From Edaphocola flava (GTDB lineage: Bacteria > Bacteroidota > Bacteroidia > Chitinophagales > Chitinophagaceae): 64,000 nt of DNA. The stretch lies in the NCBI RefSeq assembly GCF_004118155.1, contig NZ_SAIQ01000002.1, positions 586,487 to 650,486 on the forward strand, given 5' to 3'. Below are positions 17,975 through 26,855 of the stretch, one piece after another. The translations under genes were made by a program, and so were the position numbers. Positions within the stretch are counted from its first letter, which is position 1. Each line of letters begins with the position of its first letter. Under the pieces are notes generated by a model that was not told where the DNA came from, did not search any database, and was given only the letters and a program-made list of their open reading frames with translations.

Positions 17975-18745
17975 ATGAAAACAAAAAGCGAAATAGTTAA
18001 TGATTGGCTGCCCCGCTATACCGGCCAGGCTTTGGAGCATTTTGGAGATTATATTCTGTTATGCAATTTTCAGAACTATGTAGAGATGTTTGCCGAAATG
18101 CACCAGGTGCCTGTGGTGGGAAGAGACAAGCCCATGACCTGTGCTACTGCAGACGGTATTACCATAATTAATTTCGGTATGGGCAGTCCCACAGCTGCTA
18201 CTATCATGGACCTCTTATCCGCTATTACCCCTAAGGCCGTATTGTTTCTGGGCAAATGTGGCGGTATCAAGAGTAAAACGGTTGTAGGTGATCTTATTCT
18301 GCCCATTGCGGCCATAAGAGGAGAGGGAACCAGTAATGATTACTTTCCGCCAGAAGTGCCCGCCCTGCCGGCTTTTGCCTTGCAGAAAGCGATTTCAACC
18401 ACTATACGCGATCACCATAAAGACTACTGGACCGGTACGGTATATACCACCAACAGGAGGGTATGGGAGCATGATGACCAGTTTAAAGAATACCTGAAAA
18501 CGATTAGGGTTATGGCGATAGATATGGAGACGGCGACCATCTTCTCTACCGGCTTTGCCAACCAGATCCCAACCGGGGCTTTGCTGCTGGTTTCGGACCA
18601 ACCCATGACACCCGATGGTGTGAAAACCTCTAAAAGCGATGTTTCTGTGACGCAGAATTATGTAAACCTGCATTTACAGATCGGTATAGAATCACTGAAG
18701 CAACTGATCAACAACGGACATACGGTAAAACACCTTTTATTCTAA
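17975..18745 (+). CDS. AMP nucleosidase-like nucleoside phosphorylase family protein
   Basis: The protein has 256 residues from ATG 17975 (MKTKSEIVNDWLPRYTG). An in-frame start 48 bases upstream adds a segment without family resemblance. The phosphorylase fold is seen in INFGMGSPTAA, FLGKCGGIKS, a long loop and AIDMETATIFSTGF, where the ME pair contacts the ribose. The protein fits the short Bacteroidota AMP nucleosidase group, which cleaves AMP to adenine and ribose 5-phosphate. Its final 9 bases overlap the convergent M1 peptidase gene. Confidence 0.85.
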   Translation: MKTKSEIVNDWLPRYTGQALEHFGDYILLCNFQNYVEMFAEMHQVPVVGRDKPMTCATADGITIINFGMGSPTAATIMDLLSAITPKAVLFLGKCGGIKSKTVVGDLILPIAAIRGEGTSNDYFPPEVPALPAFALQKAISTTIRDHHKDYWTGTVYTTNRRVWEHDDQFKEYLKTIRVMAIDMETATIFSTGFANQIPTGALLLVSDQPMTPDGVKTSKSDVSVTQNYVNLHLQIGIESLKQLINNGHTVKHLLF

Positions 18746-20350
18746 ACCCTTACAACGGATATAAAAGTCCGGGCTTGGCTTCACTTCTTTTACAGTTGCA
18801 GATTTAAACTGTTTAACCTTAGTTGCAGGCCGGAGCCATTTTGCTTGTCCGTCGATATATACCAGTACGGGCATGTTATACCCCTCAATGCAGGATTGCC
18901 ATTGATAGGTAAATCCTTTTTCTGTTCTGATTAAGACCAGTTCCGGTACCTGGGTAGTGCGCAGGTATTGTGCAAACAATGGTTTTAATTTCAGCTTAGT
19001 CCGCTTTATGATAAAGCGCTCCAGCTCCGGTCCGGATATAGTTTTATAGCCGTAAGTACTGCCGATATCATGTAATAATTGGCGAAACTGCTGATCATCC
19101 TTCATCAGCATACGAATCATATGGATCATGGCGCTGCCCTTTACATAATGATCTCCGCTGCCGCCGTCACAGTTGCCGGGCATACCTTCCATAGGCTTAT
19201 CATTACGGATCAGCCGCCAGCAGCCCCGCTGGTATTGAAAAGCCTTTTCCTTGCCGAATAGTGATTCTGCTAACAGCGTTTCTGAGTAGGTCGTAAAACC
19301 TTCATGTATCCAGGAATACGCCACATCATTAATTGATACATTATTGCCAAACCATTCATGCCCGCTCTCATGGACAATAATAAAATCAAACAATAAACCA
19401 ACGCCCGTCTGGCTACGGTCTGCACCCGCATAGCCCATCTTATATCCATTGCCATAAGCCACTGCACTCTGGTGCTCCATACCCAGGTAAGGCGCATCTA
19501 CCAGCTTATAGCCGTCCGGGTAAAAAGGGTAAGGTCCCATCCAGTATTCAAAAGCGCGCAGCATCGGTTTTACTACCTCAAATTGTTTGCGGGCTTTCGC
19601 TTCATTTGATTTTAATACATAATAATCCAGGGGCAGGGTGCCATTGAGCCCCCGGAAGGTATCGCGCATGTGCGTGTAATCTCCGATGTAAAAAGTAATG
19701 TCATACAGGTTTATAGGCTTGCTGACTTTCCAATGCCATTCCTTCTCTGTTGCACCATCATTATTGGTTTCGATTAATGTACCATTACCCACTGCGGTAT
19801 AAGCCGCATCGGTAGTGTAATACAGGTCGGCACCCAGTTCCGGTTCATCTCCCGGGTAGTCCTTGCAGGGAAACCATACCGAAGCACCTATGCCCTGGCA
19901 GGCAACCGCAATCCAGGGTTTGTCCTGTTCATCTTTCTGTCTTACAAAACCACCATCCCAGGGAGCTTTCTTTGCCTGTACCGGTATACCCTGATACTGC
20001 AGTACTACAGAAAAAGTGTCATCTTTCATGATATAACCGGTAGGGATCAGGTAAGCATTTCCGTTTTTTAAAGCAGGGCGGTATATACCATTAACCTTGA
20101 CCGTGCTTAATTGCAGGGGCGATTGCAGGTCTACCTGTATGGTATCGATCGTATGCTGTGTAGCTACTGCGCGAATAGTTACCGTGCCGTTGATACTTTC
20201 AGTTGTTGTGGGTATGTTAGCCTCCAGGGTGTAATGCACTACATTCCACCAGCTGCGGTAGGGATTGTTGGTACAATATAACTTGTCTTGTCCGCTTACT
20301 TTGTTTCCGAAGGCCAGCAGGCCGATCAGTGCAAGGAGATATAATTTCAT
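18737..20350 (-). CDS. M1-family metallopeptidase, secreted
   Basis: The protein has 537 residues with a signal peptide (MKLYLLALIGLLAFGNKVSGQ). The zinc site is HESGHEW (H327, E328, H331) with the third ligand E350 in HEGFTTYSE, matching HExxH-x18-E. The exopeptidase motif appears in degenerate form as LGMEHQSAVAYG, where GMEHQ replaces the usual GAMEN. M1 peptidases cleave N-terminal residues from peptides. The C-terminal helical domain is short compared with full-length aminopeptidase N (about 870 residues), which fits the smaller Bacteroidota group. It is expected in the periplasm or outside the cell. Confidence 0.88.
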   Translation of the reverse strand: MKLYLLALIGLLAFGNKVSGQDKLYCTNNPYRSWWNVVHYTLEANIPTTTESINGTVTIRAVATQHTIDTIQVDLQSPLQLSTVKVNGIYRPALKNGNAYLIPTGYIMKDDTFSVVLQYQGIPVQAKKAPWDGGFVRQKDEQDKPWIAVACQGIGASVWFPCKDYPGDEPELGADLYYTTDAAYTAVGNGTLIETNNDGATEKEWHWKVSKPINLYDITFYIGDYTHMRDTFRGLNGTLPLDYYVLKSNEAKARKQFEVVKPMLRAFEYWMGPYPFYPDGYKLVDAPYLGMEHQSAVAYGNGYKMGYAGADRSQTGVGLLFDFIIVHESGHEWFGNNVSINDVAYSWIHEGFTTYSETLLAESLFGKEKAFQYQRGCWRLIRNDKPMEGMPGNCDGGSGDHYVKGSAMIHMIRMLMKDDQQFRQLLHDIGSTYGYKTISGPELERFIIKRTKLKLKPLFAQYLRTTQVPELVLIRTEKGFTYQWQSCIEGYNMPVLVYIDGQAKWLRPATKVKQFKSATVKEVKPSPDFYIRCKGLE

Positions 20351-20387
20351 CAGGAATATTTACGGGCTAAAAATACAAATTATCATG

Positions 20388-20442
20388 GCATATAAAAATG
20401 GTTATGGCGCACCAGAGGCGCGCCATAACCATTTTTATATGC
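20388..20442. terminator. Long hairpin, 26-bp stem with one mismatch
   Basis: Arms 20388-20413 and 20417-20442 pair around an AGA loop, with one A-C mismatch (20411/20419). The core GGCGCACC resembles the hairpin at 1858-1902. A and T tracts flank it, so it can serve either strand. It lies directly downstream of the FKBP gene on the minus strand. Confidence 0.82.
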
Positions 20443-20455
20443 TCATCCGTACACA

Positions 20456-21376
20456 TTACTCTGCTTTCAGCAGATCAATGTCGAATAATAATACACTGTT
20501 CTCTTTAATAGGGCTTCCCGGCATAGCACGTTCTCCGTATGCCAGAGAAGATGGCAGAATAGCCGTTACTTTATCACCTACTTTCATTTTAGATACCATG
20601 ATGTCCCAACCCATAATCATCTGACGCTGACCAACGGTAAACTCGATTGGTTGTACGTGGTTGAATTTAGGATCTTCGTTAGAATCAAATACAGTACCGT
20701 CCAGTAATTTACCGGTATAGTTTACAGATACTTTTTTGCCGTTACCGATCGGTAATGCAGTACCTGTTTTCTGCACGATATAATAAATGCCGGAAGCATC
20801 TTTGTATGCTACTTTAGGGTTAGCCTTAACCGGAGTTTTAGGTAAAGCTTTCACCACGATTTTATTATCTTTCAGGTATTTCTGGATAATGCCGTCATCA
20901 ATAGTATTTTGTTTGGCAGCACGCTCTTTTTGCTCTTGTTCTACTTTTTCTTTGCTTCTTACAGAAACCATTTCTACATCCCAGGTTACATATCCTTCAG
21001 GTTTTACCCATTCAGGCATTGGTTGTTTCATTGCTTCGAAGAATGTCTTAGCCGGTAATCTGAAGACCATTTTATCTCCGTCTTTCATCATCAGTAAACC
21101 TTCAAATACATCGCCGTTATAAGTAGGCTTTTGTAAAGGCTGATCTACCGGTTGATTATTGTTCATTTTGTGAGAATCGAAAAACGTACTGTCACTTAAT
21201 TTATAAGTGATGTGCATTTTCGCCATATCACCAGGTTTGCTTACATATGTACCGGTGCCTTTGTGCTCATAACGATATTCCAGTCCGCTGGCAGTTTTTT
21301 CATAAGATTGGCCTTTGCAGGAAACAGTCGCTGCCATTGCAATGGCACAGCTGAATAATAAAGTGTTTAATTTCAT
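20456..21376 (-). CDS. FKBP-type peptidyl-prolyl isomerase lipoprotein
   Basis: The 306-residue protein has a lipoprotein signal with the modified cysteine near residue 20 (ATVSCKGQ). An N-terminal FKBP-like domain (about 30-130) is diverged. The C-terminal one (about 205-305) is canonical: VSVNYTGKLLDGTVFDS, IEFTVGQRQMIMGWD, MKVGDKVTAILPSSLAYGE and LLFDIDLL. It probably assists protein folding in the periplasm from a membrane anchor. It follows nrnA by 22 bases, and the two probably form one transcript ending at the hairpin 20388-20442. Confidence 0.9.
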   Translation of the reverse strand: MKLNTLLFSCAIAMAATVSCKGQSYEKTASGLEYRYEHKGTGTYVSKPGDMAKMHITYKLSDSTFFDSHKMNNNQPVDQPLQKPTYNGDVFEGLLMMKDGDKMVFRLPAKTFFEAMKQPMPEWVKPEGYVTWDVEMVSVRSKEKVEQEQKERAAKQNTIDDGIIQKYLKDNKIVVKALPKTPVKANPKVAYKDASGIYYIVQKTGTALPIGNGKKVSVNYTGKLLDGTVFDSNEDPKFNHVQPIEFTVGQRQMIMGWDIMVSKMKVGDKVTAILPSSLAYGERAMPGSPIKENSVLLFDIDLLKAE

Positions 21377-21398
21377 GATATGAATTTATCTGTTTTAT

Positions 21399-22397
21399 TT
21401 ATGGTATAATGTTACCGATTAGTGATTTCAGTTTTTCTATAGTGGCTTCAAAGCCCAGGTCAGATCTGCCGCCTGCAGCGTTAAAGTGACCGCCACCGTT
21501 AAAATGGGTCCTTGCAAATGTACTAACATCTATGTTTCCTTTACTGCGGAAAGACATTTTTATTTCTCCGTTTTTTTCTGTGATCAGTACCGCAACCTGT
21601 ACGCCCTCAATGCTTAGTGGGTAGTTTACCAGGCCTTCTGTATCGCCCGACATCAGGTTGAAGGGCTCCATATCTTTGGAGGACAATGCAATGATACCAT
21701 ACTTACCCGAAGAGGCAATGTCCATTTTCTGATATAGGGCATAGCCGATAAAGCGCATACGGTTTGCACTCCAGCTGTCATATACATGCTGGTGGATGAT
21801 GCTGTGCTCCAGGCCGCGGTGCTTGAAGAAGGCAATCATCTCATGCACGCTGCCCGTAGTTGCCGGGAAGCGGAACGATCCGGTATCGGTCATTGCACCG
21901 GTATACAGACATTGTGCAATGTCATTATTGATCAGGTCCTCATCTCCGCATTGGCGTATGAAGTCAAATATCATCTCACAGGTACTGCTCTTGTCAGGAT
22001 TGCTGGTGCCACAAAAGAACACATCAGCTTCCGGTTGCAAGTGGTGATCGATCAGTACACGGGGTTGTGTAGCAGCTCTCAGCGGCGCTTCCAGCCCTTT
22101 GATGCGGCTCAGGTGGTTGAAGTCCAGGCAGAAGATCAGGTCACAGGCTGCAATAGCCTGCTCACACATCTTTGGTTCAGATTCATAATTCAGTACTGTT
22201 TCGATAGCCGGCATCCAGTGCAGAAAGTCCGGGAGTTCGTTAGGGATGGCTACCGTTACCTCGTGTCCTTTCTGGATCAGGTAATGGTACAATCCGAGAG
22301 AGGAGCCTAAAGCATCCGCATCCGGTTTCTGGTGTGTGGTAATAAATATCTTTTTGGGTTCCGCCAGTATGGGGAATATATACTCGATAGGGTGCAT
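21399..22397 (-). CDS. nrnA: Bifunctional oligoribonuclease / pAp phosphatase
   Basis: The protein has 332 residues. The DHH domain shows ITTHQKPDADALGSSLGLY, a conserved FCLDFNHLSR and VLIDHHLQPEAD, all metal-binding motifs. The DHHA1 domain ends with FNGGGHFNAAGGRS. NrnA degrades 2-5-mer RNA fragments and dephosphorylates 3'-phosphoadenosine 5'-phosphate, linking RNA turnover and sulfur metabolism. Length matches the family. It is followed closely by the FKBP lipoprotein gene. Confidence 0.92.
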   Translation of the reverse strand: MHPIEYIFPILAEPKKIFITTHQKPDADALGSSLGLYHYLIQKGHEVTVAIPNELPDFLHWMPAIETVLNYESEPKMCEQAIAACDLIFCLDFNHLSRIKGLEAPLRAATQPRVLIDHHLQPEADVFFCGTSNPDKSSTCEMIFDFIRQCGDEDLINNDIAQCLYTGAMTDTGSFRFPATTGSVHEMIAFFKHRGLEHSIIHQHVYDSWSANRMRFIGYALYQKMDIASSGKYGIIALSSKDMEPFNLMSGDTEGLVNYPLSIEGVQVAVLITEKNGEIKMSFRSKGNIDVSTFARTHFNGGGHFNAAGGRSDLGFEATIEKLKSLIGNIIP

Positions 22398-22457
22398 GCT
22401 TCGATTGCGCTTTTTTTAATTTGTGCTGCAAGTTACATAATCTGTATTAAAGAAGAA

Positions 22458-22484
22458 ACGGACAACAGATGTACTGTTGCCCGT
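22458..22484 (-). terminator. Intrinsic terminator after the LVIVD lipoprotein pair
   Basis: ACGG-A-CAACAG (22458-22468) pairs with CTGTTG-C-CCGT (22474-22484), with one mismatch. On the minus strand it is followed by a T-rich run. Confidence 0.55.
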
Positions 22485-22520
22485 TATCCTTGTAATATGC
22501 CGTATGTCAATAAGCCTTGT

Positions 22521-23276
22521 TTAAAAGGTCTGCGACTGGAACACAGGGTCCTGCGGATTGCTGATGTCATAGATCACCATACCACCATCTACCATACAGA
22601 TCAGTACATTGTCATAATCGTATGGAATGCAGTCGTAGAACGTGTACCCGGCACGGGTGCCTGTTAATGTTGCCCCGGAAGGGTTGCTTACGTCAAAGAT
22701 GCGCAGGCCGCCCGCTCCGTCACACACATACAGGGTGTTGTCTTTTATACCCAGACCATAAGGGCCGTGCAGGGAATATGTATTTAATAATTGCGGATAA
22801 TTCAGGTTGTCGACCTGGTAAATATATAAAGCGTTTACAGTTCCCCCGCAGGTATTGCCCGAGCGAACGGTTACATAAGCGTAATTATCCTTTGCTACAA
22901 CCGGGTCACAGGCACGCACATGTGAGGCCATCTGCTCAAATTCCGGTAACTCAGGGTTGTTCAGTTTATAAATGTACATGGCCTCGCGGGAGCCGATGAA
23001 TAATTTATCTTTATACGGATAAATCGTTTCAATGTCTGCACCCAATACCACGGTAGATACATGATTCAGGCTGCCGTCGGTGTTCATACGGTACGTTTTG
23101 AGCGCATTTTGATCCACGGCATACAGGTAGTTGCCGGCAATGGTAAATCTTGCCAGAGAGCCTCCCGTTCCTGTCGAAGGGGACATCTCGCTGTACCCGT
23201 CTTTGCTGCAGGAAGTGATACCGCAGAGGCTGGCCAGGCTCATCAGGGTAAGGATTGTGTATATTATTTTTTTCAT
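22521..23276 (-). CDS. LVIVD-repeat lipoprotein
   Basis: The protein has 251 residues. The signal peptide ends at a lipobox (LCGITSC, cysteine near 23). The mature part is built of beta-propeller-like LVIVD units, for example GNYLYAVDQNALKTYRM, NTLYVCDGAGGLRIFDVSNP and NVLICMVDGGMVIYDISNP. LVIVD proteins are outer-membrane or surface anchored in Bacteroidota; their ligand is unknown. It starts 5 bases after a second lipoprotein with a related unit, so the pair is one operon and possibly one functional complex. Confidence 0.85.
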   Translation of the reverse strand: MKKIIYTILTLMSLASLCGITSCSKDGYSEMSPSTGTGGSLARFTIAGNYLYAVDQNALKTYRMNTDGSLNHVSTVVLGADIETIYPYKDKLFIGSREAMYIYKLNNPELPEFEQMASHVRACDPVVAKDNYAYVTVRSGNTCGGTVNALYIYQVDNLNYPQLLNTYSLHGPYGLGIKDNTLYVCDGAGGLRIFDVSNPSGATLTGTRAGYTFYDCIPYDYDNVLICMVDGGMVIYDISNPQDPVFQSQTF

Positions 23277-23281
23277 GGAGA

Positions 23282-23803
23282 TTAGTATTTACAGGTAGCT
23301 TCAATATTGTTTTTCTTTTCCCATCCGACCACAATACCTTTTGTGGTATCTACACATTGGAAGAATCCTTGCTGTGGCGGCAGGGTAGAAGAGCCTAAGG
23401 CAAAAGTGTTTTCCACCCGCGATTTTACCAGTACCTGGTCCATATTGCTGATGTCCAGGGTTACGATATCGGTAAAATTATTGGTGTATAAATAATGGCC
23501 TCTGATGGAGAGCTCCTGTGCACCGTAAACCTGTATAAATTTATAGGGTTGCGGTTTCTGATCTACCAGCTTGTATACATGTATACCGGCATTGGACTCC
23601 AGTTGAAATACAAAATCTTGCCAGGCATATATTTTGCCTCCGCTGCTTACGGCCTGTGGTGGTTTGGACCGGATGTCCCGGGCCTCAGATTTGCTCAGGT
23701 ATTTTGGCACCCACACTGTGCCCTGTATAGGGGCACCCCGGTTGCAGGAAAACAGGCCTATGCTCATGCCGAGCAGGCCCAGGCTTAGTATTTTTTTCTT
23801 CAT
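23282..23803 (-). CDS. LVIVD-like lipoprotein, short
   Basis: This 173-residue protein has a lipoprotein signal (GLFSC, cysteine near 20). It shows two recognisable LVIVD-type units (QDFVFQLESNAGIHVYKL and GHYLYTNNFTDIVTLDISNM). It is too short for a closed propeller, so it may pair with the product of the next gene 5 bases downstream. Function unknown; probable outer-membrane or periplasmic location. Confidence 0.75.
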   Translation of the reverse strand: MKKKILSLGLLGMSIGLFSCNRGAPIQGTVWVPKYLSKSEARDIRSKPPQAVSSGGKIYAWQDFVFQLESNAGIHVYKLVDQKPQPYKFIQVYGAQELSIRGHYLYTNNFTDIVTLDISNMDQVLVKSRVENTFALGSSTLPPQQGFFQCVDTTKGIVVGWEKKNNIEATCKY

Positions 23804-23969
23804 AAACTCAGATTGTTATATTTTTTCAGGTTGATACAGGAATGCTGTTAATAGATAAGACGTATTGTTTTAAGAAAATCTTAGCAAATCCCGTAAAATT
23901 TTTCACAGAACTCTTCTGTAATGAGTGGAAGCCAGTGCGGAGAAAGGTGTTTGCTCCGGGGAGAGGGCA

Positions 23970-24006
23970 AAAAAAAGCACTGACCAAGTGGTCAGTGCTT
24001 TTTTTA
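23970..24006. terminator. Terminator hairpin after the E2 gene
   Basis: AAAAAAGCACTGACC and GGTCAGTGCTTTTTT form a near-perfect stem of about 16 bp with a very small loop. A and T tracts flank the stem, so it can work on both strands; the nearest gene end is the minus-strand E2 gene at 24022. Confidence 0.8.
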
Positions 24007-24021
24007 TATAAATTGCTGTAA

Positions 24022-25248
24022 TTATAATTCCAGTAATGCCTGAGTCGGGCTTTTGCCGATCAGCATCAGCTCCGGATTTTCCAGTAATTCTTTTACGCGT
24101 ACCAGGAAACCTACAGACTCACGACCATCAATAATACGGTGGTCATAGCTCAGTGCCAGGTACATCATCGGACGGATCTCCACTTTACCGTTTACAGCCA
24201 TAGGACGATCCTGTATTTTGTGCATACCTAAGATCGCAGACTGCGGGATGTTGATGATAGGAGTAGACATCAGGGAACCGAATACACCACCATTGGTGAT
24301 GGTAAAGGTACCACCGGTCATTTCCTCGATCGTCAGTTTGTTATCACGGGCTTTAGCAGCCAGTTCACCGATTTTACCTTCGATCTCGTGCATACCCATG
24401 CTTTCTGCATTGCGGATTACCGGTACTACCAGGCCTTTAGGGGCAGATACCGCAATAGATACATCACAGTATTCGTGGTAAACGATATTGTCACCGTCAA
24501 TATAGGCATTCACAGCAGGCCATTCCAGCAGTGCGATGGTACAGGCTTTGGTGAAGAAGGACATGAAGCCCAGGTTCACACCGTGTTTTTCTTTGAATTT
24601 ATCTTTGTACTGCTTACGGATGCTCATGATGTTTGTCATGTCTACTTCGTTGAAAGTAGTCAGCATTGCAGTAGTGTTTTTCGCTTCTACCAGGCGACGA
24701 GATACTGTTTTACGCAGGTTGCTCATCTTCTGTACTTTATCCTCACGAGTGAATAAAGGTTTGCCTACCGGACGGCCAGGGTTTTCTAATGCAGCCAGGA
24801 CATCGCTTTTGAAGATACGGCCATTAGCGCCCGTACCGGTAACGTTACCCGGGTTTACATTTTTATCAGCCATCATGCTCTTCGCAACAGGAGTCGCTTT
24901 TACATCAGCAGCAATAGCGGTTGCCGGAGCAGCAGGAGTTGTTGCTGCAGCTTTTGGCGCTTCAGCAGCAGGAGCTGCTTCCGGAGCCGGAGCCGCTGCA
25001 CCCGCAGGGCGTTCCGCAGTTTCGTCAATTTTACAGGCAATATCGCCGATATTGATAGTGTCTCCTTCTTGTGCAACGTGGTGGAGGATACCCGCCTGCT
25101 CTGCATTTAATTCGAAAGTTGCTTTTTCAGATTCTAATTCGCAGATTACTTCATCACGATCTACCCATTCTCCGTCTTTTTTGATCCAGGTAACAAGGGT
25201 TACTTCACTGATTGATTCGCCAACAGGAGGCACTTTAATTTCTATCAT
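24022..25248 (-). CDS. sucB: Dihydrolipoyllysine succinyltransferase, E2 of 2-oxoglutarate dehydrogenase
   Basis: The protein has 408 residues. The lipoyl domain comes first, with the lipoylated K42 in [11 protein letters not shown]. An Ala/Pro-rich linker (about 80-115) and a peripheral subunit-binding domain (about 116-153, [17 protein letters not shown]) follow. The catalytic chloramphenicol acetyltransferase-like core ends with [12 protein letters not shown] (H370, D374). It transfers succinyl groups from the E1 lipoyl intermediate to CoA in the TCA cycle. sucA, the usual neighbour, is not adjacent: upstream is a glycosyltransferase and downstream the lipoprotein pair. A branched-chain E2 is less likely given the succinyltransferase-like core sequence. 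Confidence 0.9.
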   Translation of the reverse strand: MIEIKVPPVGESISEVTLVTWIKKDGEWVDRDEVICELESEKATFELNAEQAGILHHVAQEGDTINIGDIACKIDETAERPAGAAAPAPEAAPAAEAPKAAATTPAAPATAIAADVKATPVAKSMMADKNVNPGNVTGTGANGRIFKSDVLAALENPGRPVGKPLFTREDKVQKMSNLRKTVSRRLVEAKNTTAMLTTFNEVDMTNIMSIRKQYKDKFKEKHGVNLGFMSFFTKACTIALLEWPAVNAYIDGDNIVYHEYCDVSIAVSAPKGLVVPVIRNAESMGMHEIEGKIGELAAKARDNKLTIEEMTGGTFTITNGGVFGSLMSTPIINIPQSAILGMHKIQDRPMAVNGKVEIRPMMYLALSYDHRIIDGRESVGFLVRVKELLENPELMLIGKSPTQALLEL

Positions 25249-25372
25249 AATATTGCTGTATTGCAGAAAATATATTTAAAAAATCAACAAAACCGGAGCC
25301 GATTTTGTATTTCGGCTGTAAAATTACTAAAGCGTAATGATTTTAACAACCGAAACTGGGCGATTTATGAAT

Positions 25373-26479
25373 TTATTTGTAAAGCTGCTGCCGAAGCCAC
25401 AGGGACAAGGCTTTGAGGCCATTGCCATTACGGTCTGTACTGGTTTTTGTTGAGATGTTATGGTGCTTATTGTATATATGTGCGATCCCTGCTTCCAGTT
25501 GAATATTGTCCTGGCTATATTGTACCGCCCTGCCCGAATCTGCCCAGTAACGGGCCAGGTATTCCTGTTCTGTTTGTCCCGGAGTAGGAATCAGTATGGC
25601 CGGTTTTTGCAGGTAGTCCAGGTCCATAAGGGTAGAGTAACCGCTGCGGCAGATCACCAGCCGGGCAGTAGCCATGGCCTCTTGCAGTGCTGCACCGCCC
25701 AGGTAAGGGTAATATTGTATATGTTCCGGACAATGATCCGGTGCTTTACCTTTTATATTTCCGGCAACAAAAATAAAACGGTAGTCGGTCAGGGTACAGC
25801 ATTGGCACCAGAGCATATGCTCCAGCTGGCTGCGCATGGGTTCTGGTCCGGATAATAAAACCAGGCAGTGGTCAGCTGTAGTATCCGGCGCAGCATACCG
25901 CATAAACTGCGATAAGGGGCCTATATAAGTGGCATTATCCGGCATCTTTTCCGGATGGGCCAGTATACCCGAAAGCCCTTTGGTCGCATCATCTACCACC
26001 CAGCATTGATCAAAACGCTCCAGCATACTTCGGTGGCGGGATAGCAGCACTTTATCGGCAAGCTTGCCCATACCACTTAAAATCTGCACCTGGTGGGTCA
26101 TGATAATGGATGTCAGCGCCGGATGGTATAATCCGTAACGGTTATCAGAAATGATAATATCAAACTGATGTTGTGCCTGTACCCGTTTCAGCCAGCGATG
26201 TTCATATATAATACGCCCGATGATCTTGGGGATCTGCAGGAGCAGCTTAGGCATAAACATCTTTGCATTGCGGCTGTAGCGGATTTCATATCCTTTTAAC
26301 GGCAGCATCTGCAATCCTGGAAACTGTGCTTTCAATATACTTGCCGGTGCACCCTCTGCTGCTGCAATAACAGTGTGTCCTTCCTGCAACAATGCAGCTA
26401 TGACCGGAAGGCAGCGGGTAGTATGACCCAGCCCCCAGTCCAGTGGTGCAATCAGTATTTTTTTAGGAAGAGCAGACAA
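25373..26479 (-). CDS. MurG-like glycosyltransferase (GT28 / UDP-GlcNAc transferase type)
   Basis: The frame continues to a TTG at 26695, but that extension overlaps a small lipoprotein gene on the other strand and lacks resemblance. Translation probably begins at TTG 26479, giving 368 residues starting SALPKKILIAPLDWGLGHTTR. GHTTR is the N-terminal glycine-rich loop of GT28 enzymes. The C-terminal nucleotide-sugar site is visible as GGAALQEAMATARLVICRSGYSTLMDL, followed by KPAILIPTPGQTEQEYLA. The sugar and acceptor are unknown. A non-ATG start is inferred and moderately uncertain. Confidence 0.8.
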   Translation of the reverse strand: MSALPKKILIAPLDWGLGHTTRCLPVIAALLQEGHTVIAAAEGAPASILKAQFPGLQMLPLKGYEIRYSRNAKMFMPKLLLQIPKIIGRIIYEHRWLKRVQAQHQFDIIISDNRYGLYHPALTSIIMTHQVQILSGMGKLADKVLLSRHRSMLERFDQCWVVDDATKGLSGILAHPEKMPDNATYIGPLSQFMRYAAPDTTADHCLVLLSGPEPMRSQLEHMLWCQCCTLTDYRFIFVAGNIKGKAPDHCPEHIQYYPYLGGAALQEAMATARLVICRSGYSTLMDLDYLQKPAILIPTPGQTEQEYLARYWADSGRAVQYSQDNIQLEAGIAHIYNKHHNISTKTSTDRNGNGLKALSLWLRQQLYK

Positions 26480-26525
26480 TATGAAAAGATTATGTAGGGA
26501 TAAACGATTTATGCCTTTATTTTTA

Positions 26526-26533
26526 TAATTTTG
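26526..26533 (+). promoter_or_regulatory. -7 element of the small lipoprotein gene
   Basis: TAATTTTG on the plus strand, 90 bases before the ATG at 26623. No TTG is seen at ideal spacing upstream. Confidence 0.4.
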
Positions 26534-26622
26534 AAGGACACAATCCGCATCCGGAATGATCCTGTGCACAAAGAAAAGAAAAAAACAGGAATACCTCCGG
26601 CGGATATAAATGGTTGAAACAA

Positions 26623-26757
26623 ATGAAGCGTAATAAAATATGGGGGATATTGGGTGTATTAATGGTGCTGTCCCTTTGCCTGCAAAGCTGTGCAACCGGT
26701 AAAAAAGGTTGTGGTTGTGGTAATGACATCAACCGTATGTATCAGAAAAAGCGCTAA
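26623..26757 (+). CDS. Very small lipoprotein (44 residues)
   Basis: A short frame starting MKRNKIWGILGVLMVLSLC has a signal peptide and a lipobox LQSC, then a mature part of about 20 residues beginning CATGKKGCGCGND. The mature part has two more cysteines spaced as CxC and a basic C-terminus. It has the look of a real small lipoprotein: correct signal architecture, its own -7 box and no competing gene on the minus strand once that gene's start is placed at 26479. Family and role unknown; could bind metal or fold as a small anchor. Confidence 0.65.
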   Translation: MKRNKIWGILGVLMVLSLCLQSCATGKKGCGCGNDINRMYQKKR

Positions 26758-26855
26758 ACCCCGCCCGAAACCCGTTTTGCCTGCAAGAGCAGGAACGCCC
26801 ACCCTAAAAGGTAGCAATAATCCGTGCCGGATTTTCGTTTACTTGAAAGATCACT

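Noticed and set aside
26480-26695. N-terminal extension of the GT28-like gene up to 26695
   Set aside because: It begins at a TTG, overlaps a credible small lipoprotein gene on the other strand and does not resemble the family; the GHTTR-containing N-terminus starts near 26479.
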